From positions 1-37,941 of the forward strand of contig JAHEXZ010000049.1 in assembly GCA_023251835.1 (NCBI GenBank): 37,941 nt of DNA, written 5' to 3'. The DNA comes from Bacteroidota bacterium (GTDB lineage Bacteria > Bacteroidota > Bacteroidia > 2-12-FULL-35-15). This document shows, piece by piece, positions 1 to 7,991 of this stretch. Positions within the stretch are counted from its first letter, which is position 1. The number at the start of each line of letters is the position of its first letter. The notes under the pieces were generated by a model. That model saw nothing but the letters and a program-made list of their open reading frames with translations, ran no database searches and was not told the DNA's origin. Made by a program: the position numbers and the translations under genes.

Positions 1-114
1 ACTACCAAACTTGAACAGGGGCTATGAGCACCATTAAAAAAGACGGCTTTTGTAAACACTGCTTTACGGTACGCAAGTTACTTCATAGGATTGAGAGCGC
101 CAGCTGTTATAAAC

Positions 115-366
115 TTGAAACAAAAAGAAACAAAAAATTCAAGAAAAGGTCATCGGCATTCGCACAAGCTGGCTCAGCCCCCGCTACCTTTTCTGGCCAC
201 CGCGCCTCTCTGAAGTTAGATCGGTGCGGCTGATGTCCACGAAAAGTGCGAACTGCAAGTTGCTCAGCATTGACGCGTTGATTGGGGCGAAAGAGCAAGC
301 TTGCAGTTGGTTGGAGTTCATCCTGAGCGAAGTCGAAGGATGGTGTCTTTTTCTTTGTTTCTTTCT
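115..366. repeat. Intergenic repeat element with inverted A/T-rich ends
   Basis: The block begins with a purine tract of the form GAAACAAAAAGAAACAAA and ends with its approximate complement (TCTTTTTCTTTGTTTCTTTC). Inside are a 15/16-bp inverted repeat (251-265 against 293-308, 27-nt loop) and a smaller palindrome at 319-342 whose arms are CATCCT and AGGATG around GAGCGAAGTCGA. It is visibly GC-richer than the flanks. The inner palindrome resembles short repeats I know from intergenic DNA of many Bacteroidetes. The extent is approximate, and membership of a genome-wide family cannot be tested from one window. Confidence 0.6.
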
Positions 367-467
367 GGAGCCTGCCCTGAGTTTTGACGAAGGGGACAAG
401 CAAAAGAAAGAAAAATGCTCAATAATAAAACTATATTTGATTATTACTATGATTTTTCATAAAGTTC

Positions 468-482
468 TGCGTAACATCAGTT
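468..482 (+). repeat. Solo copy of the TGCGTAACATNAGTT end repeat
   Basis: The 15 bases TGCGTAACATCAGTT match both ends of the element at 5187-5466 except at one variable position. No partner copy in opposite orientation is visible nearby. It may be a remnant of the same element or a motif it shares. Confidence 0.5.
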
Positions 483-493
483 TTAACTTAACA

Positions 494-1621
494 CTAACGA
501 CTAACAGCCTTTTCAGCACATTGCCAAAGTGCATTTGCTGTTTTCTCCCAGCTGAAATCGAGTTTTCTCTTTCTGCCCTTTTCAATTAATGAATTACGTA
601 TATCATGGTTATTATACAGAGTCAACATGGCATCAGCAATTGAATTTACAGAAAATGGATCAACCAGCAAAGCAGCATCAGCAGCAACTTCGGGCATAGA
701 AGTTACATTACTGGTTATAACAGGTATATCACAATTCATTGCTTCAAGAATAGGAATTCCAAAACCTTCAAAATAGGGAACATAAACAAGGGCAATTGTA
801 GCACCCGTAATATTTACCAAATCTTCTGTTGATAAGTGTCCGGTAAATACTACGTCTTTTTTATTTTTCATATTCAGATAAGCATGCTTTATTTCTTTTG
901 TCCAATAATATTTTTCACCCACAATCAAAAGCTTTGCATCTGTATACTGAGTTTGTTTAAATGCGTCAAATGCCTGAAACAGGCGGCAAATATTTTTGCG
1001 CGGATGCAATGCCCCTACAAATAAAAAATAATCACAATTTTGTGAATACCTTTGCTTTACCCGTTGTTTTATTTCTTCAGGAACGGGTTTGTATAACTGA
1101 TTACAGCCATTATATACCACATCAATATTCTGAGGGTTAATACCATATTGTTTTACTATATCGTTTTTAGAAAACTGTGATACTGTTGCTATCCTGCTGG
1201 CTTTATGAGCAAATTTCGGAAAAAAATAATGATAATACTTACGCACCGGAAAAGGTAAGTCGTTTGGATAATGCTCAAAATTCAAATCATGGATTACAGC
1301 CAATTGTTTTACATTCGCATGAAGAGATAAATAACCATCAGGAGAAATAAATAAATCCGGCTTGTATTTATTTAAAAAGCCGGCAACGCTATATTCAAAC
1401 CACCAATAAAATAGAACCGGGTGACGTGCCTGTGGGGAGAGAATGAGCGGGGTAATATTATCTGAAAAGATAAATTCTTCGTCAAAATCACGGTCAAATA
1501 AAAAAACAAAATGATGTTCAGGATGTGCAATAGTAATACGTTTCAATGTTTCGTATGAAAACCATCCTATACCTTCCAGTTTATTTTTTAGTAATAAGCG
1601 GGTGTTGACAACTATTTCCAT
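494..1621 (-). CDS. GT4-family glycosyltransferase
   Basis: A 375-residue retaining glycosyltransferase (GT-B fold, GT4/RfaG type) that would transfer a sugar from a nucleotide-sugar donor onto a growing surface glycan at the cytoplasmic face of the inner membrane. The start is placed at the ATG giving MEIVVNTRLLL, the usual first beta-strand of GT4 enzymes; the frame is open 20 codons further but that part is not family-like. Visible motifs are IHDLNFEHYP in the N-terminal half, VGALHPRKNI opening the C-terminal Rossmann domain, and the EGFGIPILEAM donor-binding motif (E-x7-E), followed by PVITSN and DPFSVNSIADAM. No membrane segment is seen. It is divergent from the FkbM-flippase-wzz run. 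The acceptor and sugar cannot be told from sequence. Confidence 0.9.
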   Translation of the reverse strand: MEIVVNTRLLLKNKLEGIGWFSYETLKRITIAHPEHHFVFLFDRDFDEEFIFSDNITPLILSPQARHPVLFYWWFEYSVAGFLNKYKPDLFISPDGYLSLHANVKQLAVIHDLNFEHYPNDLPFPVRKYYHYFFPKFAHKASRIATVSQFSKNDIVKQYGINPQNIDVVYNGCNQLYKPVPEEIKQRVKQRYSQNCDYFLFVGALHPRKNICRLFQAFDAFKQTQYTDAKLLIVGEKYYWTKEIKHAYLNMKNKKDVVFTGHLSTEDLVNITGATIALVYVPYFEGFGIPILEAMNCDIPVITSNVTSMPEVAADAALLVDPFSVNSIADAMLTLYNNHDIRNSLIEKGRKRKLDFSWEKTANALWQCAEKAVSR

Positions 1622-1720
1622 TTGCTCTGACGAAAGTACAGAAAATTTGCACTTGTTTATGCTCCGGCTATTTGAGTACACTATGTCTCCATTTTATACT
1701 TCGACTGAATGAATTTTCAA

Positions 1721-1817
1721 TAGTTCGACAAGCTCACTAACCATTGCAAACTCATTCGCTCAGTATTACTGAACCTTACCGACTTTGCTATCGAAAACTC
1801 AGTAAGATTCAGTATAT
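1721..1817. repeat. REP-like intergenic repeats upstream of the FkbM gene
   Basis: Two parts are seen. Around 1721-1745 lies a sequence whose complement reads GGTTAGTGAGCTTGTCGAAC, a motif I know as a common intergenic repeat in Bacteroidetes. At 1783-1817 is a 35-nt sequence that recurs with three mismatches at 17949-17983, in the Bat operon, again just upstream of a gene and in the same orientation. The frame of the FkbM gene runs through this repeat, which argues for the later start used here. Confidence 0.55.
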
Positions 1818-1863
1818 TTCGCATGCATACTATTCGCCAAAAAACAATACTTTTACAACCCGG

Positions 1864-2601
1864 ATGAAAAATACTGTAAAATATATATTACATAAGTTGC
1901 TGGGCTTTAAGAATTACCTTTTTGTATTCTCATTGTTTAAAATATACACACTTAAACGTGATAAAAATGAGAAAGACTTTTTTCAGTTTCTGAGCCTGAT
2001 CCCTGAAAACACTGCAATACTTGATATTGGTGCTAATATTGGCATTATGACAGTGCACCTGGCCCGTTCAGTTAAAAATGCTACCATTTATTGTTTTGAA
2101 CCCATACCTGCAAATATTGAAACCTTTAAACGTATTGTTAAACATTTTAATCTGCAAAAAGTACATCTCTTTGAAATAGCTTTAGGAAATACTGAAGGGG
2201 AAGTTGAAATGGTTATGCCGGTAATTAATGCAGTAAAAATGCAGGGGTTAAGCCATGTAATACATAATTCCATTAAAGAAAATAATGAAGGGAAACGTTA
2301 TAAAGTTCCGCTTAGAATGCTTGACAATATAGAAACCATACAGCATATTCCACAACGGATAAGTGCCATAAAAATTGATGTTGAAAATTTTGAATTCTTT
2401 GTATTGGATGGAGCACGTAATATATTAGTTAAAAATAAACCCATAGTATATGCCGAACTTTGGGATAATGCCAACAGGCAGCAATGTTTTAAACTGTTTG
2501 ATACACTTAACTACACTACATATATAGTAGCCGGTGAGAAGTTGACCGTATTTAATCCTACAGTGCATAAGACACAAAATTTCATATTTGTACCCGCTTA
2601 A
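1864..2601 (+). CDS. FkbM-family SAM-dependent methyltransferase
   Basis: A 245-residue class I methyltransferase of the FkbM family, which O-methylates sugars or polyketide-like acceptors using S-adenosylmethionine. The SAM-binding glycine loop is DIGANIG (residues 54-60), followed by the post-I acidic strand CFEP (77-80). The C-terminal half carries the FkbM signature around AIKIDVENFEFFVLDGA. The frame is open 40 codons further upstream, but that part is made from an intergenic repeat, so the ATG giving MKNTVKYILHKLLG is used. The gene is followed after 19 nt by the flippase and is probably co-transcribed. In this setting it likely methylates a sugar of the exported polysaccharide; the position methylated is unknown. 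Confidence 0.87.
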   Translation: MKNTVKYILHKLLGFKNYLFVFSLFKIYTLKRDKNEKDFFQFLSLIPENTAILDIGANIGIMTVHLARSVKNATIYCFEPIPANIETFKRIVKHFNLQKVHLFEIALGNTEGEVEMVMPVINAVKMQGLSHVIHNSIKENNEGKRYKVPLRMLDNIETIQHIPQRISAIKIDVENFEFFVLDGARNILVKNKPIVYAELWDNANRQQCFKLFDTLNYTTYIVAGEKLTVFNPTVHKTQNFIFVPA

Positions 2602-2620
2602 AAAATCGTATTTTCGTCTG

Positions 2621-4066
2621 ATGCAAAAGAAATTTATTACCAACCTTGCCTTCCTGCTGTTTATGAACCTGTTCATAAAACCCATTTATATTCTGGGTAT
2701 TGAAACACAGGTGCAAAACCAGGTAGGCACTGCCAATTATGGAGTTTATTTTGCTATATTCAACTTTTCCTTCCTGCTGGCAATCCTGCTTGATTTTGGG
2801 ATTACTAATTTTAACAATAGAAACATTGCACAAAACAATCATTTACTTACCAAACATTTTTCGGGCTTATTTATTTTAAAGCTGCTTCTTGCTGTCATTT
2901 ATATTATAGTGGTAGCAATCATTGGGTTACTCATCGGTTATGATACACGTTTGATGAAACTATTATTAATACAGGGATTTAATATGTTCCTGCTGTATTT
3001 TATAAACTACATGCGTTCCAATCTGGCTGGCTTACATCTGTTTAAGACAGATGCTATTGTTTCAGTGCTGGATAGAACACTATTGATTATATTCTGCATC
3101 ATTATGTTTACCACCGGAGTCTTAAAAAGGCCGGATGGAATTATGTTTTTTGTGTATGCACAAACACTCAGCTATTTTTTAACATCAGTTACAGCATTTC
3201 TTATTATTTTAAGTAAAACGCACTCATTTACCCTTAAATGGAATTGGGCATTTTCATTAATGATATTAAAGAAAAGTATGCCGTTTGCTATTCTTACTTT
3301 GTTAATGTCATTTTATAACCGGATAGATACAGTAATGATAGAACGTTTATTGCCAGCAGGTGTTGGCGATGTACAATCTGGTATTTACGCTCAGGCTTTT
3401 CGGTTGTTAGACGCAGCCAACATGATTTCTTTTTTATCAGCAGGTATGTTGCTGCCTGTATTTTCAAGGATGTTGAAACATAAAGAATCAGTGGAACCAC
3501 TTGTAAAACTTATATCAACGCTGCTGCTTTCCCTGTCTGTTGTTGTGGGAATCAGCTGTGTTTTCTACAACCAGGAACTTATGGAGCTTTTATATGCATT
3601 ACATACCAAAGAATCTGCAAAAATATTCAGCCTGCTCATGTTAAGCTTTATTGCTATTTCCACCACCTATATATTTGGAACTCTGCTCACTGCCAATGGT
3701 AATCTAAAACAATTAAATATTATGGCAGCATCCGGTATGGTGCTGAATATTTCCTTAAACGTTATACTTATAAAGCAGTTTGAAGCTTTTGGTTCTGCCA
3801 TTTCAAGCATGGCAACCCAATATTTAACAGCAATTATTCAGGTAATTATTGCACAACGGGTATTTAAATTCAAGATTAATTACCGGTTAATCAACACGTT
3901 AATAATATTTACACTTGGTGTTGTGGCCATTAATTATGGTTCTAAAATGTTGCACTTTAACTGGATGGTAAATTTTATAATGATGGTAGCTGCATGTGGC
4001 CTATGGGCATTTATATCAGGGGTATTAAATATAAAATCTATATTACGGGTGCTAAAATATGGATAA
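2621..4066 (+). CDS. Wzx-like polysaccharide flippase (MOP superfamily)
   Basis: A 481-residue inner-membrane protein with about 12-14 hydrophobic helices, typical in length and layout for O-antigen/exopolysaccharide flippases of the MOP superfamily. It would move undecaprenyl-linked repeat units from the cytoplasmic to the periplasmic face. The N-terminal helix with TQVQNQVGTANYGVYFA is like other family members, as are the later polar positions (YNRIDTVMIERLL) and GIYAQAFRLLDAANMIS. A TTG 33 nt upstream would extend the frame into the FkbM gene, so the ATG giving MQKKFITNLAF is preferred. No separate promoter is visible; it is probably transcribed with the FkbM gene. Confidence 0.88.
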   Translation: MQKKFITNLAFLLFMNLFIKPIYILGIETQVQNQVGTANYGVYFAIFNFSFLLAILLDFGITNFNNRNIAQNNHLLTKHFSGLFILKLLLAVIYIIVVAIIGLLIGYDTRLMKLLLIQGFNMFLLYFINYMRSNLAGLHLFKTDAIVSVLDRTLLIIFCIIMFTTGVLKRPDGIMFFVYAQTLSYFLTSVTAFLIILSKTHSFTLKWNWAFSLMILKKSMPFAILTLLMSFYNRIDTVMIERLLPAGVGDVQSGIYAQAFRLLDAANMISFLSAGMLLPVFSRMLKHKESVEPLVKLISTLLLSLSVVVGISCVFYNQELMELLYALHTKESAKIFSLLMLSFIAISTTYIFGTLLTANGNLKQLNIMAASGMVLNISLNVILIKQFEAFGSAISSMATQYLTAIIQVIIAQRVFKFKINYRLINTLIIFTLGVVAINYGSKMLHFNWMVNFIMMVAACGLWAFISGVLNIKSILRVLKYG

Positions 4067-4078
4067 CGGGCCGCTAAA

Positions 4079-4109
4079 TTAGTCCTTTCCCCATTTTTTC
4101 CTATTTTTG
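4079..4109 (+). promoter_or_regulatory. Predicted promoter of the first wzz-like gene
   Basis: The -7 box TATTTTTG (4102-4109) matches TAnnTTTG exactly. Twenty bases upstream is TTA (4079-4081), one base off the TTG -33 element. It sits between the flippase stop and the ATG at 4140 and would give a leader of about 25 nt. It also argues against the TTG codon at 4107 as a start. Confidence 0.5.
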
Positions 4110-4139
4110 TTGCCCAATCAAATCTTTATCTTATTTAAA

Positions 4140-5156
4140 ATGGAGCAAAAAGCGCAAGCCACAGAAGACTTCAATTCACTGAATATACTGTACTTTTTAT
4201 ATAAATGGCGTAAACCACTAATTATTATTGCAATAGCGGCTGTAGTTATTTCCAGTATTGTTTCATTAACCATTCGGCCTAAATACAAATCAACAGTAAT
4301 TCTGTTTCCGGCAACAACAAACTCTATTTCCAAGGCCCTTTTGAGTGAAACCAACTTTAAAAATGATGACGTTCTTGCATTTGGTGCTGAAGAAGAAGCT
4401 GAACAGATGTTACAGATATTAAATTCTGATGAGATAAGAGCTAAAATCTCTGAAAAATACAACTTAATGAAGCACTATGGTATTGACTCCACAGATAAAT
4501 TTAAACGCACCAAATTATACGAAGAGTTTCAAAGCAGCATCACTTTTAAACGCACTGAATACATGTCAGTTAAAATTGAAGTGATGGATACTGATCCGGA
4601 TACGGCTGCCCTTATTGCCAATGATATTGCTGCATTACATGACTCAACCAAAATACGTATGCAGCGCGAGCGTGCATTACAGGCATTAAATATTGTTAAA
4701 AAGGAATTCTTAAGTAAAGAAGCAGAAATAAACCGAATGGCTGATTCTGTTAAAATGTTGAACAGGCTCGGCCTTTATGACTATGAATCCCAATCAGAAG
4801 TAACAAATGAACAATATGCAATAGCCCTTGCAAAAGGAGATCAACGAGCAGTAAAAGCACTTGAAGAAAAGTTGAAAATAATTGCCAACTACGGCAGTGC
4901 TTATGTATCATTTCGGGACAACCTGGAACTACAACGCAAACAATTGAATTTGCTTAAAACAAAATATGAAGGAGCAAAGGCTGATGCAGAACAACTACTT
5001 CCGCAAAAGTTTGTTGTGAGTAATGCTTTCCCGGCCGAAAAAAAATCATACCCCGTTCGCTGGATTATTGTAATGGTTTCAACCATAACCACTTTGCTTA
5101 TATCTGTTATTGGCATTTTATTGATTGAAAATTTTAAACAGTTCCGGGCTAAATAA
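4140..5156 (+). CDS. Wzz-like polysaccharide chain-length/export protein (copy 1)
   Basis: A 338-residue polysaccharide co-polymerase of the Wzz type. It has an N-terminal membrane helix (PLIIIAIAAVVISSIVSLTI), a long periplasmic helical region, and a C-terminal helix (WIIVMVSTITTLLISVIGILL) preceded by the proline-containing FPAEKKSYPVRW segment typical of the family. There is no cytoplasmic tyrosine-kinase domain, so it is the Wzz or split-Wzc type. It would control chain length during Wzy-dependent polymerisation in the inner membrane. The start is the ATG giving MEQKAQATEDF, just downstream of a predicted promoter. It is paralogous to the gene at 5490-6494: a 29-nt stretch encoding the KKSYPVRWI segment is identical in both (5040-5068 and 6333-6361). 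Confidence 0.85.
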   Translation: MEQKAQATEDFNSLNILYFLYKWRKPLIIIAIAAVVISSIVSLTIRPKYKSTVILFPATTNSISKALLSETNFKNDDVLAFGAEEEAEQMLQILNSDEIRAKISEKYNLMKHYGIDSTDKFKRTKLYEEFQSSITFKRTEYMSVKIEVMDTDPDTAALIANDIAALHDSTKIRMQRERALQALNIVKKEFLSKEAEINRMADSVKMLNRLGLYDYESQSEVTNEQYAIALAKGDQRAVKALEEKLKIIANYGSAYVSFRDNLELQRKQLNLLKTKYEGAKADAEQLLPQKFVVSNAFPAEKKSYPVRWIIVMVSTITTLLISVIGILLIENFKQFRAK

Positions 5157-5186
5157 TGTACAGACTTATTATTATTTTGAGTTAAT

Positions 5187-5466
5187 AACTCATGTTACGC
5201 AAAGAAAAAGATTTTAAAATGATAGACTTTTATACTTGTAATGGACAAGAGAATTGACAAAGAGAGAAGGGTAATTTTCTCAAAAAGACAATAAAAGTGA
5301 CTGCTTTAAATAATTCATAATCACTATCATTGTCATTTCGAATCCTGCTGAAGGCAGGAAGAGAAATCTTTGCAATTGATTGACAAGATTTCTCACTGCG
5401 TTCGAAATGACAGGTGGAAATATAGAGATATTCTGAATTAGATATAAATTTTGCGTAACATTAGTT
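5187..5466. mobile_element. MITE-like element with TGCGTAACATNAGTT inverted ends
   Basis: This stretch (and the whole 5157-5489 gap) has no gene. It is bounded by a 15-bp inverted repeat: AACTCATGTTACGCA at 5187-5201 and TGCGTAACATTAGTT at 5452-5466, with one variable position. Similarity continues a few bases outward (TTA/TAA). A third copy of the end lies alone at 468-482. The interior contains the palindrome at 5331-5412 and no open frame of note. Size, ends and lack of coding suggest a non-autonomous miniature element; no transposase is in the window and a target-site duplication is not clear. Confidence 0.5.
5331..5412. repeat. 82-bp nested palindrome (REP-like)
   Basis: Perfect outer arms TGTCATTTCGAA (5331-5342) and TTCGAAATGACA (5401-5412) enclose perfect inner arms GAGAAATCTT (5361-5370) and AAGATTTCTC (5385-5394). 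A small extra hairpin CCTGC-TGAAG-GCAGG lies at 5344-5358. This TGTCATTTCGA...AGAAATCT arrangement is one I know from intergenic repeats of many Bacteroidetes. It could form a stable cruciform or RNA hairpin between the two wzz genes. Confidence 0.8.
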
Positions 5467-5489
5467 AATAAAAATCAAATTCCATAGTA

Positions 5490-6494
5490 ATGAACGAATA
5501 CACACAAAGTAATCGCTATTTTTTAAGGCTGATAATGGGCTGGAAAGTTCATTTCATAGTTGTAACAATTATTTCAATTGTTGCTGCATCCATTTTTTCA
5601 AGTGAATTTTTTATGCCTCCAAAATATAAATCATTTGCGGTGATTTATCCTTCCAATATTATACCCTATAGCACTGAAACACCCTCTGAACAGATACTCC
5701 AGTTACTGGAATCCGGTGATATAAGAAATATGCTGATCAACAAATTTAATCTGGCCCAACATTACGATATTGATACAGCCAAATATTCCGCAGTTTCCGA
5801 ACTGATTAATACCTACGAATCAAATGTAGAAGTAAAACGAACTCCATTTAATTCTATAGAAATTAAAGTATATGATACAGATCCGAAGATTGCTTGTGAT
5901 ATGGTAATGAAAATTATCAATTCTTTAAACCTGAAAGCTAGAAGCCTTCAACGTGATAAAACAAAAGAAGTGGTGGTGATATATAAGAATTTAATGGACA
6001 CAAAAAAAAGACAGGTAGATTCAATTGATGCTATTTTGCAGGAGTTTAGGGTAAAATATCAACTGTTAGACTATGATATACAAACGAAAGAAGTAACCAG
6101 AAACTATTTGAAAGGGCTGAGCAGTGGTACACGCAAAGAAAACCTGAAAGACATAGATGTAATGATGCGTAATCTGGAAGAAAAAGGCGGTGAATATTAC
6201 AAGACAAAACAAACACTTGATGTAATATTAAAAAGTTATAATGCTGCAAAACTTGATTATGACCAGGCATTGAGCGATCTTAACAAAGAGCTCACTTATA
6301 CTAACATTGTTAGTAAACCATTTCCTGCCGATAAAAAATCATACCCCGTTCGCTGGATTATCGTTTTGATTTCAGTGATTTCAGCCAATTTATTCCTGGT
6401 ATTCGTTATCATATTTAATAATTCATTAAAACCCTTTCCTAAACAGGCTCCCGCCAATAAAGAAAACGAAAGCGAAAACAATACACAAAGTTAA
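5490..6494 (+). CDS. Wzz-like polysaccharide chain-length/export protein (copy 2)
   Basis: A 334-residue paralog of the preceding Wzz-like protein with the same layout: N-terminal membrane helix (VHFIVVTIISIVAASIF), a periplasmic helical domain with probable coiled coil (about residues 150-275), the FPADKKSYPVRW segment and a second membrane helix, ending in a short polar tail (PFPKQAPANKENESENNTQS). It also lacks a kinase domain. The start is the first ATG after the repeat element. It is followed 10 nt later by the polymerase/ligase gene, so those two are probably one transcript. Two co-polymerases could set different chain lengths or form a hetero-oligomer; the sequence cannot decide. Confidence 0.84.
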   Translation: MNEYTQSNRYFLRLIMGWKVHFIVVTIISIVAASIFSSEFFMPPKYKSFAVIYPSNIIPYSTETPSEQILQLLESGDIRNMLINKFNLAQHYDIDTAKYSAVSELINTYESNVEVKRTPFNSIEIKVYDTDPKIACDMVMKIINSLNLKARSLQRDKTKEVVVIYKNLMDTKKRQVDSIDAILQEFRVKYQLLDYDIQTKEVTRNYLKGLSSGTRKENLKDIDVMMRNLEEKGGEYYKTKQTLDVILKSYNAAKLDYDQALSDLNKELTYTNIVSKPFPADKKSYPVRWIIVLISVISANLFLVFVIIFNNSLKPFPKQAPANKENESENNTQS

Positions 6495-6504
6495 ATTTGT
6501 TTAT

Positions 6505-7941
6505 ATGGCAGAGCGAAAGAATATAAAATGGATATATGCATTAAGCATTCTGTTTATAATGGCAAATGCTGTGTGTACCTATCTTGAATTTTATTATTTG
6601 AACTTACTCCCGGCAATACTACTGATTATATTATTAGCCTTTTTTGCATTAGACAAGCTTATCCTGTTTGTTGTTTTTCTTACCCCCCTGGCTGTCAACT
6701 TTCAACACCTCGAAGGAGGTTTGGGCCTTAGTTTACCCACAGAACCCATCATTTTTAGTATAATGGTTCTGTTTATTCTAAAGCATCTGCATAAAAATTC
6801 AATGGATATTAAAGTAATGAAACATCCCATTACTATTGCTATTATTATAAACCTGGTGTGGATTTTTGTAACGTGTTTAACCAGCGAACTGCCAATAATA
6901 TCATTTAAGTTTTTAGTTTCACGTTTGTGGTTTGTGATAACATTTTATTTTATCGGTACACAATTATTCAGGAACTATTCTAACGTAAAAAAATTCTACT
7001 GGCTGTATATTACAGCATTTACTGCTATTATTTTCTACACACTGTATAATCATTATTTAATGGGATTTGAAGAAGAACCTGCCAACTATGTAATGTCTCC
7101 TTTTTATAATGATCATACAATTTATGGAGCTATGCTTGCTATGTTTTTTCCTGGCCTTATATTTTTTATCTTGAATAAAAAATACACTACCAGCATTAAA
7201 TTTGCTGCATTTTTATTGTTTGTTATTTATACTACAGCTTTGGTATTTTCATATACCCGTGCAGCATGGCTTAGTTTAGCCACAGCTTTTTTTGCTTACA
7301 TCTTATTACTGTTACGTATTAAATTTACTACTATTCTGTTTGTATTTATAGCTGTATGTTCGGTTCTGCTTATTTACCAGACAGAAATTGTAATGAAATT
7401 GGAAAAAAACAGACAGGATGCTTCACAGGATTTTGATAAACATATTGAATCTATTTCAAATATTTCTACAGACGCTTCCAATCTGGAGCGTTTAAACCGA
7501 TGGAATGCTGCTTTTCGTATGTTTGAAGAACGCCCCTTTTTTGGTTGGGGGCCTGGCACTTATAGTTTTGTATATGCTCCATTCCAACATTCCCATGAAA
7601 AAACAATCATAAGTACCAATATGGGCGATAAAGGGAATGCACATAGCGAATATGTAGGGCCGCTTTGTGAATCGGGTGTTTTGGGCTCACTAACCTTCAT
7701 TGCAATTGTATTGGCCGCACTTTTTACCGGTTTTAGGTTGTACTACACCATCAAAGAAAATGAAATAAAAAAAATGGCGCTTGTAACTTTACTTGGCTTT
7801 ATCACCTATATTGTGCATGGGGCTTTAAATAACTTTTTAGATACAGATAAAGCATCTGTTCCATTTTGGGGCTTTATTGCAATGTTTGTTGCTATAGATG
7901 TGTATCATAAAAATTCTGTTGGAGAAGAGCAGCAGCCCTGA
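6505..7941 (+). CDS. O-antigen polymerase/ligase family membrane protein (Wzy/WaaL-like)
   Basis: A 478-residue multi-pass inner-membrane protein with about 10-12 hydrophobic helices and one large periplasmic loop. The loop and following helix carry the Wzy_C (O-antigen ligase) signature: RWNAAFRMFEERPFFGWGPG, then NAHSEY and the E-x-G-x2-G pattern in LCESGVLGS. Such proteins either polymerise repeat units (Wzy) or ligate glycan to an acceptor (WaaL). Next to a Wzx-like flippase and Wzz-like proteins, polymerase is the likelier role. The ATG at 6505 lies 10 nt after the second wzz stop. It converges with the phosphatase gene at 7992, with 50 nt between them. Confidence 0.83.
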   Translation: MAERKNIKWIYALSILFIMANAVCTYLEFYYLNLLPAILLIILLAFFALDKLILFVVFLTPLAVNFQHLEGGLGLSLPTEPIIFSIMVLFILKHLHKNSMDIKVMKHPITIAIIINLVWIFVTCLTSELPIISFKFLVSRLWFVITFYFIGTQLFRNYSNVKKFYWLYITAFTAIIFYTLYNHYLMGFEEEPANYVMSPFYNDHTIYGAMLAMFFPGLIFFILNKKYTTSIKFAAFLLFVIYTTALVFSYTRAAWLSLATAFFAYILLLLRIKFTTILFVFIAVCSVLLIYQTEIVMKLEKNRQDASQDFDKHIESISNISTDASNLERLNRWNAAFRMFEERPFFGWGPGTYSFVYAPFQHSHEKTIISTNMGDKGNAHSEYVGPLCESGVLGSLTFIAIVLAALFTGFRLYYTIKENEIKKMALVTLLGFITYIVHGALNNFLDTDKASVPFWGFIAMFVAIDVYHKNSVGEEQQP

Positions 7942-7991
7942 AAACAACGTATAATTTCCTGCCGGAAAAATATAAATAACCCCGATTATAG

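Larger units (their letters stand above)
1..493. other. Gene-free stretch at the left edge
   Basis: No credible gene is seen in these 493 bases. Open frames exist on both strands across about 107-590, but they overlap one another, resemble no family I recognise, and run through a GC-rich repeat (about 115-366). The last 70 bases are AT-rich and carry a single copy of a 15-bp motif (468-482) that reappears as the ends of an element near 5.2-5.5 kb. The glycosyltransferase on the minus strand ends at 494. Confidence 0.7.

Noticed and set aside
24-589. Several overlapping open frames on both strands at the left edge
   Set aside because: They run through a repeat, overlap each other, lack signal or domain features, and have no plausible start context.
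1622-1681. Twenty-codon upstream extension of the glycosyltransferase
   Set aside because: GT4 enzymes begin at the MEIVVNTR-type strand; the extension is not family-like.
1744-1863. Forty-codon upstream extension of the FkbM methyltransferase
   Set aside because: It is made from a repeat also present at 17949-17983 and is not part of the family fold.
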